Assembly (NCBI RefSeq): GCF_020829445.1 | Contig: NZ_JAIVFV010000002.1 | Location: forward strand, 1-64,000 | From: Nostoc sp. CHAB 5836 | GTDB lineage: Bacteria; Cyanobacteriota; Cyanobacteriia; Cyanobacteriales; Nostocaceae | Direction of reading: 5' to 3' | Length of the DNA stretch: 64,000 nt | Shown here: in pieces, positions 1 to 8,708 of the stretch | Layout: every line of letters begins with the position of its first letter | Position numbering within the stretch: position 1 is the stretch's first letter | The notes under the pieces: generated by a model | The model's database searches: none | Seen by the model: only the letters and a program-made list of their open reading frames with translations | What the model was told of the DNA's origin: nothing | Position numbers and translations under genes: made by a program

Positions 1-2
1 TG

Positions 3-89
3 GTTCGAGATTATGAGTTATTGCCCGAAACATCAGAGACTTTTATTTATCTTGCCATGATCCGTATCATGGTGAAGCGATTAGCATAG
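3..89 (+). pseudogene. IS5-type transposase, C-terminal end only (cut by window edge)
   Basis: The open frame entering from the left edge ends in ETFIYLAMIRIMVKRLA followed by TAG. This is the C-terminal signature of the IS5-type DDE transposases common in Nostoc. Only 28 codons lie in the window, so whether the gene is intact upstream cannot be judged. About 100 bp after the stop, the sequence GAATGAAATAGCCCTG (to base 192) looks like the right end of the element, because the same end recurs in small elements near 40.6 and 41.9 kb. Typed as pseudogene only because it is partial. Confidence 0.7.
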
Positions 90-192
90 TTTTTTACTCC
101 TAAAAACTTTTCAAACAACCTCTTAGACGACTTTCGCTACAAGAGAGGTGAATTCATTCTGAGGCGGGCTAGATGAGAATGAAATAGCCCTG
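90..192 (+). repeat. Right end of IS element (family F terminus)
   Basis: Non-coding tail between the transposase stop and the inferred element end. It contains GACGACTTTCGCTA, GAATTCATTCTGAGGCGG and the terminal GATGAGAATGAAATAGCCCTG-like end (positions 171-192). The same block occurs at 40595-40676 and 41860-41944, where no transposase is present. Confidence 0.6.
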
Positions 193-244
193 CGTGTGGG
201 GTGCAAAGACTGTGGGAATCACAATTAATTATGCGGACATGATA
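193..244 (+). repeat. Half copy of family G element
   Basis: The stretch from GTGTGGGGTGCAAAGACTGTG to CGGACATGATA matches the right half of the complete element at 5860-6006. The left half is missing, replaced by the IS tail. The simplest reading is that the IS inserted into a family G element. Confidence 0.55.
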
Positions 245-261
245 CTTAGTACAGAATTGAA

Positions 262-930
262 TTAAGAGCGTTGACCGGTGACAATATATGCTACCCTTTG
301 ACCAATATTAGTGGCGTGATCTGCCATACGTTCCAGACAACGAATTGCCAGTGCTAGCAGTACAATTGGCTCGACTACACCAGGCACATCGCGTTGTTGG
401 GCTAAAGTCTGATAAACGCGATCATAAGCATCGTCTACAGTATCATCTAAGTGCTTTAAACGGCGTCCGCCGGCTTCATCGAAATCTCCCAAAGCCTTTA
501 AGCTAGTTGCTAGCATCGCCTGTGCGTGAAGGGACATAGCTTCAATCTCAGATAAACACGTATGAGGCGCATAAGGAAAAATTTTAATCGCAATCTCAGC
601 TAAATCCTCAGCATAATCACCAATGCGCTCTAAGTCTCGCACCAACTGCATAAAGGCACTCAAGCAACGCAAATCTTGAGTTGTAGGCGCTTGCAGCGTC
701 ATAATTGCCGTACAGTCTGATTCGATTTGTCTATAAAAGCGATCAATCTTTTTATCTAATCGGGGAAGTTCGTCAGCAGCTGTCAAGTTACGAGCAAATA
801 ACGCTTGGTGGCTGAGGCGAAATGATTGTTCTACCAAAGCACCCATGCGCAATACATCACGTTCTAAGCGCCTAATGGCGCGTGCGAGTTGGGGTCTTTG
901 CGGATTGGAACTGTAATGAACAGCTTTCAC
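262..930 (-). CDS. phoU: Phosphate signalling protein PhoU
   Basis: A 222-residue all-helical protein with the two-fold PhoU repeat. The metal-binding E/DxxxD-type motifs appear as DLERIGDYAED (residues 99-109) and LERMADHATNI (199-209). PhoU links the Pst phosphate transporter to the phosphate-sensing histidine kinase and keeps the Pho regulon off when phosphate is plentiful; it acts at the inner face of the cytoplasmic membrane. It lies 28 bp downstream of the kinase gene sphS on the same strand, so sphR-sphS-phoU probably forms one transcription unit. Length and motifs are normal for the family. Confidence 0.95.
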   Translation of the reverse strand: MKAVHYSSNPQRPQLARAIRRLERDVLRMGALVEQSFRLSHQALFARNLTAADELPRLDKKIDRFYRQIESDCTAIMTLQAPTTQDLRCLSAFMQLVRDLERIGDYAEDLAEIAIKIFPYAPHTCLSEIEAMSLHAQAMLATSLKALGDFDEAGGRRLKHLDDTVDDAYDRVYQTLAQQRDVPGVVEPIVLLALAIRCLERMADHATNIGQRVAYIVTGQRS

Positions 931-958
931 ACTTGTTGTCTCAAACGTGAAGATATTA

Positions 959-2278
959 CTAACTATAGTCTTGGCTTAAGGAGTTTGCCATAACTTCAGG
1001 AAATTGGAGTTGTATCCACGCACCTCCAGTTTCTGGATGATTCATAGCTTTGATTGAGCCACCGTGGGCGATTATAATTTGCTCAACGATCGCTAATCCT
1101 AACCCACTACCAACGATCGCCCCGATGGAGTTACCATCTTGGGGGGAATGGGTTCGGGCTTTATCTCCGCGATAAAATCGCTCAAAAACGTGGGGTAAAT
1201 CTACCTCAGAAAACCCGACTCCCGAATCAATAAGATTTATTTCTAGGATTGGGGAAGCAGCATCATTATCCTTTGTGGATAAAATTTTCGCTTCAATGTA
1301 AATACTTGTACGAGGAGAACTGTACTTAATACTATTGTCTAGCAAGTTGAGAAAAACTTGGTAGATACGGGCTTGATCTGCCTTAATCCAGAGATTTTCT
1401 GGGCCAGAATAAGAAAGAGACAGATGTTGGCGCCCTGCCAAAGGTTCTAGTGTTTCCCAAACAGATGCAATCAGCGATCGCAATTCTACAGCTTTGGCTT
1501 GTAATTGCATATTTGGGTTTGCTTCCATTTGGGTGAGGTCTAGCCAGCTTTGCACTAAGTTAATCAGCCGATCAACTTCTTGCATTAGGCGGTTAACCCA
1601 GCGATTGAGAGGTGGTTCCAAGCGGATTTGTAAAGTTTCCGCAACCAAGCGAATCGAAGTTAGTGGGGTTCTGAGTTCGTGTGCTAGATCAGAAAAAGAG
1701 CGATCGCGTACTTTATTTATATCTAATAGGGGTTGACGATTTTCTAAAAACACCCCTACTTGTCCATTGGGTAAAGGCAAGCTAGACGCCCGCAAAGCCA
1801 AAGATTTTATTGTTGCCATCTCTGCCGCATCATCACAAGATGGATGAAATATCCATTCTCCCATCTGTGGTTTTTGAATATCACGAGTTTGCTCAATTAG
1901 ATGGTCAAGTTCATAAGACCTTACCAACTCCAGTAACAAGCGCACCTGTCCTGGTTGCCACCTTTGCAAATCCAAAATTTCCTGCGCCTGTCGATTGCAC
2001 CACAGCAGTTGACTTTCCTCATCCACCTGCAAATATCCCACTGGTGCAAAATCTAGCAGGTCTTGGTAAGTTTGCAACGACTGCTGCAAATCTTGCTCGT
2101 GCTGTTTCACCATCGCTATTTCCTGCCGCAACCCAGGAATCAGCAGCAGTCGCATCTTGTAAGAATGGGAGGTTAACGGTGGGAGTAAGCGCCCCAGGTA
2201 GCGGCTAAGTTGAACCTGTTGCCAAACCCAAAACCCAATGCCTACCGCTAAACCCAGAAAAAATCCCAATAAAAGCAT
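959..2278 (-). CDS. sphS: Phosphate-sensing histidine kinase SphS (PhoR type)
   Basis: 439 residues. One hydrophobic N-terminal segment (residues 2-19), a PAS-like region (about 72-180), a dimerisation and phosphoacceptor helix with FSDLAHELRTPLTSIR (His200), an N-box around NLLDNSIKYS (311-320) and a G2 box GSGLGLAIV near 391-399. The single N-terminal hydrophobic segment plus PAS domain is the architecture of cyanobacterial SphS rather than a two-segment periplasmic sensor. It should phosphorylate SphR under phosphate starvation. It sits between sphR (53 bp upstream) and phoU, which supports the specific assignment over a generic kinase. Confidence 0.9.
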   Translation of the reverse strand: MLLLGFFLGLAVGIGFWVWQQVQLSRYLGRLLPPLTSHSYKMRLLLIPGLRQEIAMVKQHEQDLQQSLQTYQDLLDFAPVGYLQVDEESQLLWCNRQAQEILDLQRWQPGQVRLLLELVRSYELDHLIEQTRDIQKPQMGEWIFHPSCDDAAEMATIKSLALRASSLPLPNGQVGVFLENRQPLLDINKVRDRSFSDLAHELRTPLTSIRLVAETLQIRLEPPLNRWVNRLMQEVDRLINLVQSWLDLTQMEANPNMQLQAKAVELRSLIASVWETLEPLAGRQHLSLSYSGPENLWIKADQARIYQVFLNLLDNSIKYSSPRTSIYIEAKILSTKDNDAASPILEINLIDSGVGFSEVDLPHVFERFYRGDKARTHSPQDGNSIGAIVGSGLGLAIVEQIIIAHGGSIKAMNHPETGGAWIQLQFPEVMANSLSQDYS

Positions 2279-2331
2279 TTGAGTTGTTAGTTTGTTGGTG
2301 ACTACTAAAAACTAACAACTATCCCAACTAA

Positions 2332-3093
2332 TTATCCAAATCTATAGCCAAAACCTCGTACAGTCACAATATATTCGGGATGACTGGGGTCTTGCTCTAA
2401 TTTTTCGCGCAACCACCGAATGTGAACGTCTACAGTTTTACTATCGCCAACGAAATCTGGCCCCCAAATCTGATCTAGCAATTGTTCCCGTGACCATACC
2501 CTGCGGGCGTAACTCATAAACAGTTCCAGCAACCGGAACTCTTTGGGGGAAAGACTCACCTCGACATCACGAACCAGCACACGACATTCTTGGGGATTCA
2601 AGGTGATATCCTTGAATTTTAATACTGGTACTTGTGGTAAATTACTTAGGCGTTGGCGGCGGAGTAAAGCCCGACAACGAGCCACTAACTCCCGCATACT
2701 AAAGGGTTTGGTCAGGTAGTCATCTGCTCCCACCTCTAACCCCAGCACGCGGTCAGTTTCACTACCCTTAGCACTCAGCATTAAAATTGGTACTGGGTTT
2801 CCTTGATGACGCAGCAAACGGCAAATATCTAGCCCATTGATTTGAGGGAGCATTAAATCAAGAATGAGCAAATCAAAGGGAAGTTCCCCTGAATTGGTTT
2901 CAAAACTTTTGAGATACTCTATAGCAGATCGCCCATCGGGTGCAGTTACCACCCCATAACCTTCCTCTTCCAGAGCTACAGCTAGCATTTCCTGGATTAA
3001 TTCTTCATCTTCTACTACTAGAATCCGGCTGGTTTGTCCAATGTCCGTTCTAGGAGAATATTTGGTCGATTCACTGGTATACATTGATATCAC
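2332..3093 (-). CDS. sphR: Phosphate response regulator SphR (PhoB type)
   Basis: 253 residues: receiver domain with acidic pocket VVEDE (27-31), phospho-acceptor Asp79 in LLILDLMLP and Lys129 in LTKPF, followed by an OmpR/PhoB winged helix (about 150-252) ending in VRGFGYRFG. It is the likely partner of the downstream kinase and the activator of phosphate-starvation genes. Met1 and Met4 are both possible starts. The gene is divergent from the coiled-coil pair on the right, leaving about 430 bp for two promoters. Confidence 0.92.
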   Translation of the reverse strand: MISMYTSESTKYSPRTDIGQTSRILVVEDEELIQEMLAVALEEEGYGVVTAPDGRSAIEYLKSFETNSGELPFDLLILDLMLPQINGLDICRLLRHQGNPVPILMLSAKGSETDRVLGLEVGADDYLTKPFSMRELVARCRALLRRQRLSNLPQVPVLKFKDITLNPQECRVLVRDVEVSLSPKEFRLLELFMSYARRVWSREQLLDQIWGPDFVGDSKTVDVHIRWLREKLEQDPSHPEYIVTVRGFGYRFG

Positions 3094-3527
3094 AAAAGTC
3101 TAGGACTGTGCTTGTATCAATTACGATGATTACATCTATTATCTCCCCTGACTGCAACCACGCTTCTACTAGGGTTAATTCTTTTAGATTTTCTTTATAA
3201 AAAGTAACATATGCCACAGCACTCTCATAAATCAAATATAACTTATGCAAAAAACTCTTAAACTCTTATCTTGACAAGAGCAGATTAATTTAGGTATATT
3301 TATCTTAGTACAAAAATACTATTACCAGAAAGGGAAAACTATACTTGAAAAACAGAAGGACATATATGTGGAAAATTCGTACCCAACTAAGTGTCCTACG
3401 TTGATTATTCTAGTATTTCCACGGTGCTAAAAAGCTTGAGTAAAAGGCTACTCTGATGTCTGCATAGGGTAGTCATTGGTATGGCTTGCTACCCAATAAA
3501 TCATTGCCTATTGAAGGGAGTTGGAAG
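3094..3527. other. Divergent intergenic region between sphR and the coiled-coil genes
   Basis: AT-rich spacer of about 430 bp holding the 5' regions of two divergent units. No open frame of note, RNA gene or strong inverted repeat was seen. A run near 3255-3290 has TTAAACTCTTA-like half sites that could be degenerate Pho boxes, but spacing is not convincing. Confidence 0.5.
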
Positions 3528-4511
3528 ATGACTATAGTTGCAGTCAAGGACAGCAAACAACAACTAATGCAAGCATTTCAACAAATTATTATCCAAAGAA
3601 AAAAGCTGGAATCTAAAATAGCAACCAAACAAGAGGAAGCAGAAAAGGCAAAAAGTCAAGAAATTCTGCAAGCAGCTTCTACATATACGGTTGATAGTAT
3701 TGTCAAAGGTTTAGCTGATTTACAATTAGAGTTTGGCAGTATTCTCAACGGACTATCTGAAAAACTAGCTCAGGAAAATTTGAAGTTAGATGAATTGAAC
3801 CGAGCTATAGAAATTGAAACTCAACGCCTACAAGAGCTTCAGCAAATCAGAGTCGTTGCAGATACTCTAGATATTTTAAGTCAAGAACACCAAGAAAAGT
3901 TAAAAACCCTAGAACAAGATACTATCAGCAAAAGGGAAGCATTAGAGAAAGAAATTACAATCAGACGAAAAGAATGGCAAAAAGAGCAAGCAGAGTATGA
4001 AGAAAAGCTCCAAATATATAACAATTTATTAGCCAAAGATCGCCAGAAAGAGCAAGAAGAATTTCAGTATATATTAGAAAATACTCGGAAACTAAATACA
4101 GACAGCTACGAAGCTATAAAGCGTCAACAACAAAGGGAAATACAAGAAAACTCTCAAAATAAAGACAGAGATTGGGCACAACGAGAAAAGATATTGACTG
4201 AACGCCAACCACTCTTTGCAGATTATCAACAAAAAGTAACTACATTTCCTAATGAACTGGAAGAGGCTGTTAAAAAATCGAGAGAAGAATCCATTAAAGA
4301 AACAAGCCAGAAAGCTAAAATTGAGGCTGATTTATTTGAAAGAGAATGGGAATCGAGCAAACAGAGTTATGAACTAAAAATTCAATCTCTGGAAGAAACA
4401 ATTAAGAAACAGTCTGAGCAAATAGAAGGTATTTCTGCTCAATTGCAAACTGCATTAAAACAAGCACAAGACTTAGCTATGAGGGCTTTTGGTAGTTCTA
4501 CACCTAAATAG
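3528..4511 (+). CDS. lfiA: Coiled-coil filament-type protein, LfiA-like
   Basis: 327 residues from the ATG chosen here, which has GGGAG just upstream; an in-frame TTG at 3486 would add 14 residues and has no better signal. Almost the whole protein is heptad-rich, Glu/Lys/Gln-dominated coiled coil with no enzyme motif and no signal peptide. It is paralogous to the next gene: both share LGFGS/LEFGSxxxxLSE near residues 80-100 and end in a LQxALKQxQDLAxxA block. In Anabaena PCC 7120 a tandem pair next to the sph genes (as I recall, alr4504/alr4505, LfiA and LfiB) forms heteropolymers that maintain cell and filament shape. The context match makes that assignment likely, but it rests on memory, not alignment. 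Confidence 0.65.
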   Translation: MTIVAVKDSKQQLMQAFQQIIIQRKKLESKIATKQEEAEKAKSQEILQAASTYTVDSIVKGLADLQLEFGSILNGLSEKLAQENLKLDELNRAIEIETQRLQELQQIRVVADTLDILSQEHQEKLKTLEQDTISKREALEKEITIRRKEWQKEQAEYEEKLQIYNNLLAKDRQKEQEEFQYILENTRKLNTDSYEAIKRQQQREIQENSQNKDRDWAQREKILTERQPLFADYQQKVTTFPNELEEAVKKSREESIKETSQKAKIEADLFEREWESSKQSYELKIQSLEETIKKQSEQIEGISAQLQTALKQAQDLAMRAFGSSTPK

Positions 4512-4522
4512 TTATGAATCTG

Positions 4523-4653
4523 TAAGTAGAGCGACGCAAATAAAGCTAACTGGCTAAGGCTGTCATTTGTCATTTGTCCTTACTCATTTATAAGGGTTTA
4601 AGGTATATTTACGTTTCGTAGTATAGTTTGATTTATTGTTGCCGACTTACTTA
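4523..4653 (+). mobile_element. Family A element, copy 1 (subtype with GTAGAGCGACGC end)
   Basis: 131-bp element between the two coiled-coil genes. Begins TAAGTAGAGCGACGC and ends GCCGACTTACTTA, with TAACTGGCTAAGGCTGTC and TGTCATTTGTC inside. Ends and core match nine other copies in this window. Confidence 0.8.
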
Positions 4654-4693
4654 GCATCTTAATCATTTTTAATTCCTGAAGAGGAGGTTTGTT

Positions 4694-5773
4694 GTGGTGG
4701 GAAAGAAACCGACTGATAAGAATACTAAAGTAGAAATTCTTCAGGCGTATGAGGAGTTAGCTAAAGAAAAAGCAGTGTTGAAATCGCAACTAGAACAAAT
4801 TGGTAAAGAAAACAAGTCTGGAACTCAAGAACAGCCTAAATTAGAACAAAAAACACCTATGAATCAGCTTTCTAGTGTCCAACAAAAGATGAATAATACA
4901 ATTGAAAGCTTGGCAAAGATTCAATTAGGTTTTGGCAGTGCGGCTAATGAATTATCGGAACAACTAACCACAAAAGCCTCTAATTTAGAAGAAATCAGGC
5001 GAAATTTAGAAGAAGAAATCCAACAATTAACACAGTTGCACAATTTAGAGATTTCTGATGATATCTTGGATACTCTCATTGACGCCTATGAAGATAATAC
5101 TAAAACTTATCAGGAAGAATATAGTCGGCGTTCTGAAGTTTTATTCCAAGAAATACTAGAGCAAAAGAATGCTTGGGGTAAAGAACAAGAGGAACAGCAA
5201 CGGGCGATAAAAGAACGGAATGAAAACTTGAATAAAACTCGACAACGGGATACTTCCGAGTATAAGTATAATTTAGAACTCCAGAGGCAACTGCAAAATG
5301 ACGAATACGAACAAGAGCAGAAAGCACTATATAAACAACTAGAAGAATTACTACAAAAAACAGAAAAACAGTGGGCTGAACGGGAGAAAGCAATTTCTGA
5401 GAGAGAGAAACAATTTGAAGAATTAAAAGCCAAGGTAGAGGCTTTTCCCAAAGATAAGGAAACAGCTATAAAAAAAGCTACAGAAGAAGGCAAAGGCATC
5501 GCCTACTACCAAGCTAAAGTAAAATCAGACTTATATTCTAAGGAAGTGGAAGGGCAAAAGCGTTTCTATGAACAAAGGCTGCAATCTCTAGAACAAACTA
5601 TTACTAATCAAGAGACGCGGATTCAAAATCTTTCTAAACAACTTGAATCTGCTCTCAAACAAGTTCAGGATTTGGCAGTTAAAGCTATTGAAGGTACTTC
5701 AAATGTTAATTCATATCAGGCTATTAAAGAAATAGCTTTAGAACAGGCAAAGACTCAAGCGAAAAATAAATAA
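4694..5773 (+). CDS. lfiB: Coiled-coil filament-type protein, LfiB-like
   Basis: 359 residues, GTG start preceded by a strong GAGGAGG at 4681-4687. Nearly continuous coiled coil (about 60-340) with no catalytic motif, membrane segment or signal peptide. The segment QLGFGSAANELSEQL and the C-terminal LESALKQVQDLAVKA match the upstream paralogue, so the two arose by duplication and probably co-assemble. A family A element lies between them, so their linkage in one transcript is not certain. Alternative: a generic cytoskeletal coiled-coil protein of unknown role. Confidence 0.65.
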   Translation: MVGKKPTDKNTKVEILQAYEELAKEKAVLKSQLEQIGKENKSGTQEQPKLEQKTPMNQLSSVQQKMNNTIESLAKIQLGFGSAANELSEQLTTKASNLEEIRRNLEEEIQQLTQLHNLEISDDILDTLIDAYEDNTKTYQEEYSRRSEVLFQEILEQKNAWGKEQEEQQRAIKERNENLNKTRQRDTSEYKYNLELQRQLQNDEYEQEQKALYKQLEELLQKTEKQWAEREKAISEREKQFEELKAKVEAFPKDKETAIKKATEEGKGIAYYQAKVKSDLYSKEVEGQKRFYEQRLQSLEQTITNQETRIQNLSKQLESALKQVQDLAVKAIEGTSNVNSYQAIKEIALEQAKTQAKNK

Positions 5774-5795
5774 GCTAATTTATTTCTGATCACAA

Positions 5796-5824
5796 TTGTA
5801 GAGACTTAATTTAAGTCTCTACAA
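5796..5824 (+). terminator. Hairpin after lfiB-like gene
   Basis: Perfect 14-bp arms, TTGTAGAGACTTAA and TTAAGTCTCTACAA, separated by one base, 22 bp after the stop. No T-run follows, so it may act as a weak terminator or 3' stabiliser. GTAGAGAC palindromes recur in the window (for example near 34635). Confidence 0.5.
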
Positions 5825-5859
5825 GGAACTATAATGCTTTTTATCCAAACTTGATGTTA

Positions 5860-6006
5860 TATCATGTCCGGTTGATTACTTAGTAAACCCGAAGAACCCC
5901 ACCCCGCCAAAGCTATGCTTTGTCTCCCCTCCCCGCTTGCGGGGAGGGGATTAAGGGGTGGGGTGCAATGACTGTGGGAATCATAACTAATTATGCGGAC
6001 ATGATA
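5860..6006 (+). mobile_element. Family G element (complete copy)
   Basis: 147 bp bounded by perfect 11-bp inverted ends TATCATGTCCG / CGGACATGATA. The middle contains a GC-rich hairpin (CCCCTCCCCGC...GCGGGGAGGGG) and AAAGCTATGCTTTGTCTCCCC, a core also seen at 34750-34790. It ends one base before the stop codon of the Uma2 gene. Confidence 0.7.
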
Positions 6007-6699
6007 TTACTGCGCTAATGCCTCACGCACCCACTGCCTAAATGCTCGTCGCGCTGTACTAGATCCTTCTGTCAGGCTGAATTGTAAAAACTGCAATATT
6101 CCCTCAATCACAGGCAAATTGCCAAATGTGGGACTAGTTTCCATCTCAACGTATTCTGCTTGATTTAAGACAAATACTTGCAACTTGCCACCTCCGTAAC
6201 ACCAAAGTTCAGGTACACCCAATGCCACATAAGCACTAAGGTGGGTCTTTGAGGTAACATCGATTTCAATTGCTAAATCTGGTGGTGGATCAACTGACAA
6301 ATCTAACCGTCGCTTGCCGATCATTTGGCGAGCATTTTGGATATAAAAGTAGGTATCCGGTTCTATACCTGCTGCCATTTGCGTAGGCGCAGCCCGCTGT
6401 AGGCATCGCTTAAATGTTGTTGAGCCGTAAGGTTCCCAGTCAAGCTCTAACTCATCCAGTACAATTTTAACCATGTCGCCAATTAATTCTTTGTCAACTT
6501 CATGTTCTGGTGAAGGCATCCGAATCTCTAACAGCCCTTGATAGTAAGCAACTCGTGCAGCGCGATGTTCTCCAAGTTCCTCTAGAATTGCTTCAAACTC
6601 TGCCCAACTGATCTCGCGCAATGCCAAGCACTGCCCTGGTTGAACGTCGATCTGGCGCAGTTGCAGTGTAACAACCATTTCATCCTCCGTACCGTTCAC
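6007..6699 (-). CDS. Uma2 family (DUF820) putative endonuclease
   Basis: 230 residues. Has the Uma2 fold signature: EYVDG-like segment replaced here by ARVAYYQGLLEIRMPSPEHE (about 48-67), then PPDLAIEIDVTSKTHLSAY (PD...ExxxxS core) and LGVPELWCYGGGKLQVF. The family belongs to the PD-(D/E)XK nuclease superfamily and is expanded in cyanobacteria; targets are unknown. The normal family Glu-x-Val/Leu-Ser is IEIDVTS. Its stop codon abuts the family G element at 5860-6006. One of six Uma2 genes in the window. Confidence 0.85.
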   Translation of the reverse strand: MNGTEDEMVVTLQLRQIDVQPGQCLALREISWAEFEAILEELGEHRAARVAYYQGLLEIRMPSPEHEVDKELIGDMVKIVLDELELDWEPYGSTTFKRCLQRAAPTQMAAGIEPDTYFYIQNARQMIGKRRLDLSVDPPPDLAIEIDVTSKTHLSAYVALGVPELWCYGGGKLQVFVLNQAEYVEMETSPTFGNLPVIEGILQFLQFSLTEGSSTARRAFRQWVREALAQ

Positions 6700-6734
6700 T
6701 CTTTAGCTAAAACAAATAGCCGGACTGGTTAAGA

Positions 6735-6778
6735 GAAGCCACTACTGTACTTGGTACTCCGAGTACAGTAGTGGCTTC
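6735..6778 (-). terminator. Long hairpin downstream of hisA
   Basis: Perfect 17-bp inverted repeat GAAGCCACTACTGTACT / AGTACAGTAGTGGCTTC with a 10-base loop, placed 18 bp past the hisA stop on the minus strand. No T-run follows. It likely ends or protects the hisA transcript before the Uma2 gene. Confidence 0.6.
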
Positions 6779-6795
6779 ACCAAAGACAGAAAATG

Positions 6796-7569
6796 TCAAG
6801 CAAAGGTGGAAAAACCTAGATTGGGGGGGATATCCTGAATCCGCCCAGGCCCGATCGCTCGTAATGCTTCTTTAAGTAAAATATCCCCAGTATACAAGGC
6901 ACGTCCGACAATCACACCACTCACGCCTTGAGGTTCTAATGCCAATAAACTTAACAAGTCGGTAATAGAACTTACCCCGCCAGAAGCAATTATGGGGATG
7001 GAAATTACTGCTGCAAGTTCTCGCAAAGCTTCTAAATTGGGGCCGATAAGTGTACCGTCACGGTGGATATCTGTGTAAATTATGGCGGCTGCACCCAATT
7101 CTTGCATTTGTACAGCCAGTTGAGTTGCTAAAACTTCTGAGGTTTCTAACCAACCGCGAGTTGCGACGCGACCGTTACGGGCATCAATACCGATGATAAT
7201 CTGTCCAGGAAATTCTTGGCAGAGTTCTTGCACTAGCTGGGGTTGTTCTACGGCGACGGTGCCGAGAATTGCCCACTGTATGCCCAGATTGAATACTTGT
7301 TGCACGCTGGTGCGATCGCGCAATCCTCCACCAATTTCAATGGGCACTGACACTGCATGAGCGATCGCTTCAATTGCCCCCAGGTTTACTACTTTACCTG
7401 CTTTGGCACCATCTAAATCAACTATATGCAATCTGGTAGCACCTTGATCTACCCACTGTTTGGCAACATCAGCCGGATTTTCGCTAAAAACTTGCGAGCG
7501 ATCGTACTCTCCTTGATACAGTCGCACACAGCTACCTTCTAATAAATCAATTGCTGGAATTACGTCCAT
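6796..7569 (-). CDS. hisA: ProFAR isomerase HisA (histidine biosynthesis)
   Basis: 257 residues, (beta-alpha)8 barrel. Catalytic aspartates are Asp8 in [12 protein letters not shown] and Asp129 in IIGIDARNG. Phosphate-binding motifs GGGLRD (80-85) and IIASGGVSS are in place. HisA converts the 5'-ProFAR intermediate to PRFAR, the fourth step of histidine synthesis, in the cytosol. It stands alone, as histidine genes usually do in cyanobacteria. Length and motifs are standard. A 17-bp hairpin follows the gene. Confidence 0.96.
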   Translation of the reverse strand: MDVIPAIDLLEGSCVRLYQGEYDRSQVFSENPADVAKQWVDQGATRLHIVDLDGAKAGKVVNLGAIEAIAHAVSVPIEIGGGLRDRTSVQQVFNLGIQWAILGTVAVEQPQLVQELCQEFPGQIIIGIDARNGRVATRGWLETSEVLATQLAVQMQELGAAAIIYTDIHRDGTLIGPNLEALRELAAVISIPIIASGGVSSITDLLSLLALEPQGVSGVIVGRALYTGDILLKEALRAIGPGRIQDIPPNLGFSTFA

Positions 7570-7710
7570 TTATTTTTTCCTCATAACTCAATGCAATCAA
7601 AACGCTACCTATAGTAGTTCTAAATCATTTGTAATAATAAATTAACCGCAGAGGCGCAGAGAGCGCAGAGAAAGTAATTGCAGATTTTCACGACTTATTG
7701 AGGATTGCTA

Positions 7711-7821
7711 TAAGTACGTTGGTGCGAAAAAAACCAAGTATGTTACGAAACGTAAATAAGCTTAAAACCCTTACTAATGACAAATGACAAATGACCAATG
7801 ACAAATGACAGCCTTAGCCAG
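7711..7821 (-). mobile_element. Family A element, copy 2 (right end truncated)
   Basis: Starts TAAGTACGTTGGTGCG and includes the AAACGTAAAT and heptamer parts, with four to five TGACAAA-type heptamers, then stops after GACAGCCTTAGCCAG, just short of the 3' end of the DUF3593 gene. Confidence 0.75.
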
Positions 7822-7827
7822 AATTTA

Positions 7828-8127
7828 CTATTTTTCATGTTTCATTTTTAATTGCCTTACAGCTTGCTCAAAACCCAGCACAAGCAAGATGTTAGAAAGG
7901 GTCAAAAATACTTCTGCACCACCGTGCAACCAATCTACATTGGCCAAAGACTCGCCATAATGCAATTGGGCATAAATTCCGGCTGGGATGGTGATGGCAA
8001 CAAAGACGAGAGTACCGTAAAATCCATACAGCGCTAAACGCGGCATTTGTGGACTGCGGCTGATAAACCACAAGAAACCCAAATAGGGAAACAGTGAAAG
8101 TGCAAACAGGGTTTCTTTAGAAATCAT
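7828..8127 (-). CDS. DUF3593 small membrane protein
   Basis: 99 residues with three predicted membrane segments (about 7-23, 37-52 and 70-88). The sequence FPYLGFLWFISRSPQMPRLALYGFYGTL is typical of the DUF3593 family, found in cyanobacteria and plastid-bearing eukaryotes. Function is unknown. It lies downstream of the DUF2499 gene on the same strand with a family A element between them; these two families are commonly neighbours, suggesting a shared role at the thylakoid or cytoplasmic membrane. Confidence 0.75.
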   Translation of the reverse strand: MISKETLFALSLFPYLGFLWFISRSPQMPRLALYGFYGTLVFVAITIPAGIYAQLHYGESLANVDWLHGGAEVFLTLSNILLVLGFEQAVRQLKMKHEK

Positions 8128-8137
8128 TGCTCTGATT

Positions 8138-8275
8138 TAAGTAGGTCGGCACAATTAAAGCTAACTGGTTAAGGCTGTCATTGGTCATTTGTCATTTGTC
8201 ATTTGTCATTTGTAAGGGTTTTAAGCTTATTTATGTTTTGTAACATACTTTAATTTTTTCGCGCTAACTTACTTA
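8138..8275 (+). mobile_element. Family A element, copy 3
   Basis: 138-bp copy bounded by TAAGTAGGTCGGCAC and GCTAACTTACTTA. It fills the gap between the DUF2499 and DUF3593 genes and overlaps the last codons of DUF2499. Confidence 0.8.
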
Positions 8276-8595
8276 GTAGGTTTTGGTTCAACAGTGTTAT
8301 TGGACTTGCTAGAACGCCAAATTAAAAACGCCGCCGCCCAAAGTGTAAAATTACCAACTAAGGTCATGGTAGCTTGAAGTGTTACCAGCCATTCTAGAGA
8401 TTCGGCGTTGTCGAAATAATGCCAGGTACAAGCACACATGGCGCTGACTAAAGCTGGTAACATGGCAAGGGATAATCCCCACCAATTGCGATTACCAGTG
8501 AGTTCGCCATAAGTCCAAATTAACCAAATAGCTACAATCCACTCAATAACGCTAGAAATATGAATAATCCAGGTGGGAATCGATAGGGCGTGCAT
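8269..8595 (-). CDS. DUF2499 (Ycf49-like) membrane protein
   Basis: 108 residues with about three hydrophobic segments. IPTWIIHISSVIEWIVAIWLIW and CTWHYFDN are diagnostic of the DUF2499 family, encoded as ycf49 in some plastid genomes. Function unknown. The final Lys codon and TAA stop (8269-8271) are contributed by a family A element, so the C-terminus has been tailored by the insertion. A heptamer array begins a few bases upstream of the ATG (minus strand), displacing any clear ribosome site. Confidence 0.8.
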   Translation of the reverse strand: MHALSIPTWIIHISSVIEWIVAIWLIWTYGELTGNRNWWGLSLAMLPALVSAMCACTWHYFDNAESLEWLVTLQATMTLVGNFTLWAAAFLIWRSSKSNNTVEPKPTK

Positions 8596-8600
8596 AAGAA

Positions 8601-8653
8601 AGTTAGGAGTTAGGAGTTGGGAGTTGGGAGTTGGGAGTTAGGAGTTGGGAGTC
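8601..8653 (-). repeat. Heptamer tandem repeat (TTAGGAG / TTGGGAG)
   Basis: About seven units of the 7-mer GTTAGGA/GTTGGGA directly abutting the start codon of the DUF2499 gene. Same heptamer as the array upstream of livM. Confidence 0.85.
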
Positions 8654-8708
8654 CTTTTTATCTTCCTCTGTTAGGAAGTTGGAAAATATCAACGACAGAT
8701 ATTCTGTA

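Noticed and set aside
1810-2208. Plus-strand 132-codon frame opposite sphS
   Set aside because: Shadow of the kinase gene on the opposite strand; no independent features.
3255-3290. Possible Pho box upstream of sphR
   Set aside because: Half sites are too degenerate and spacing irregular to claim.
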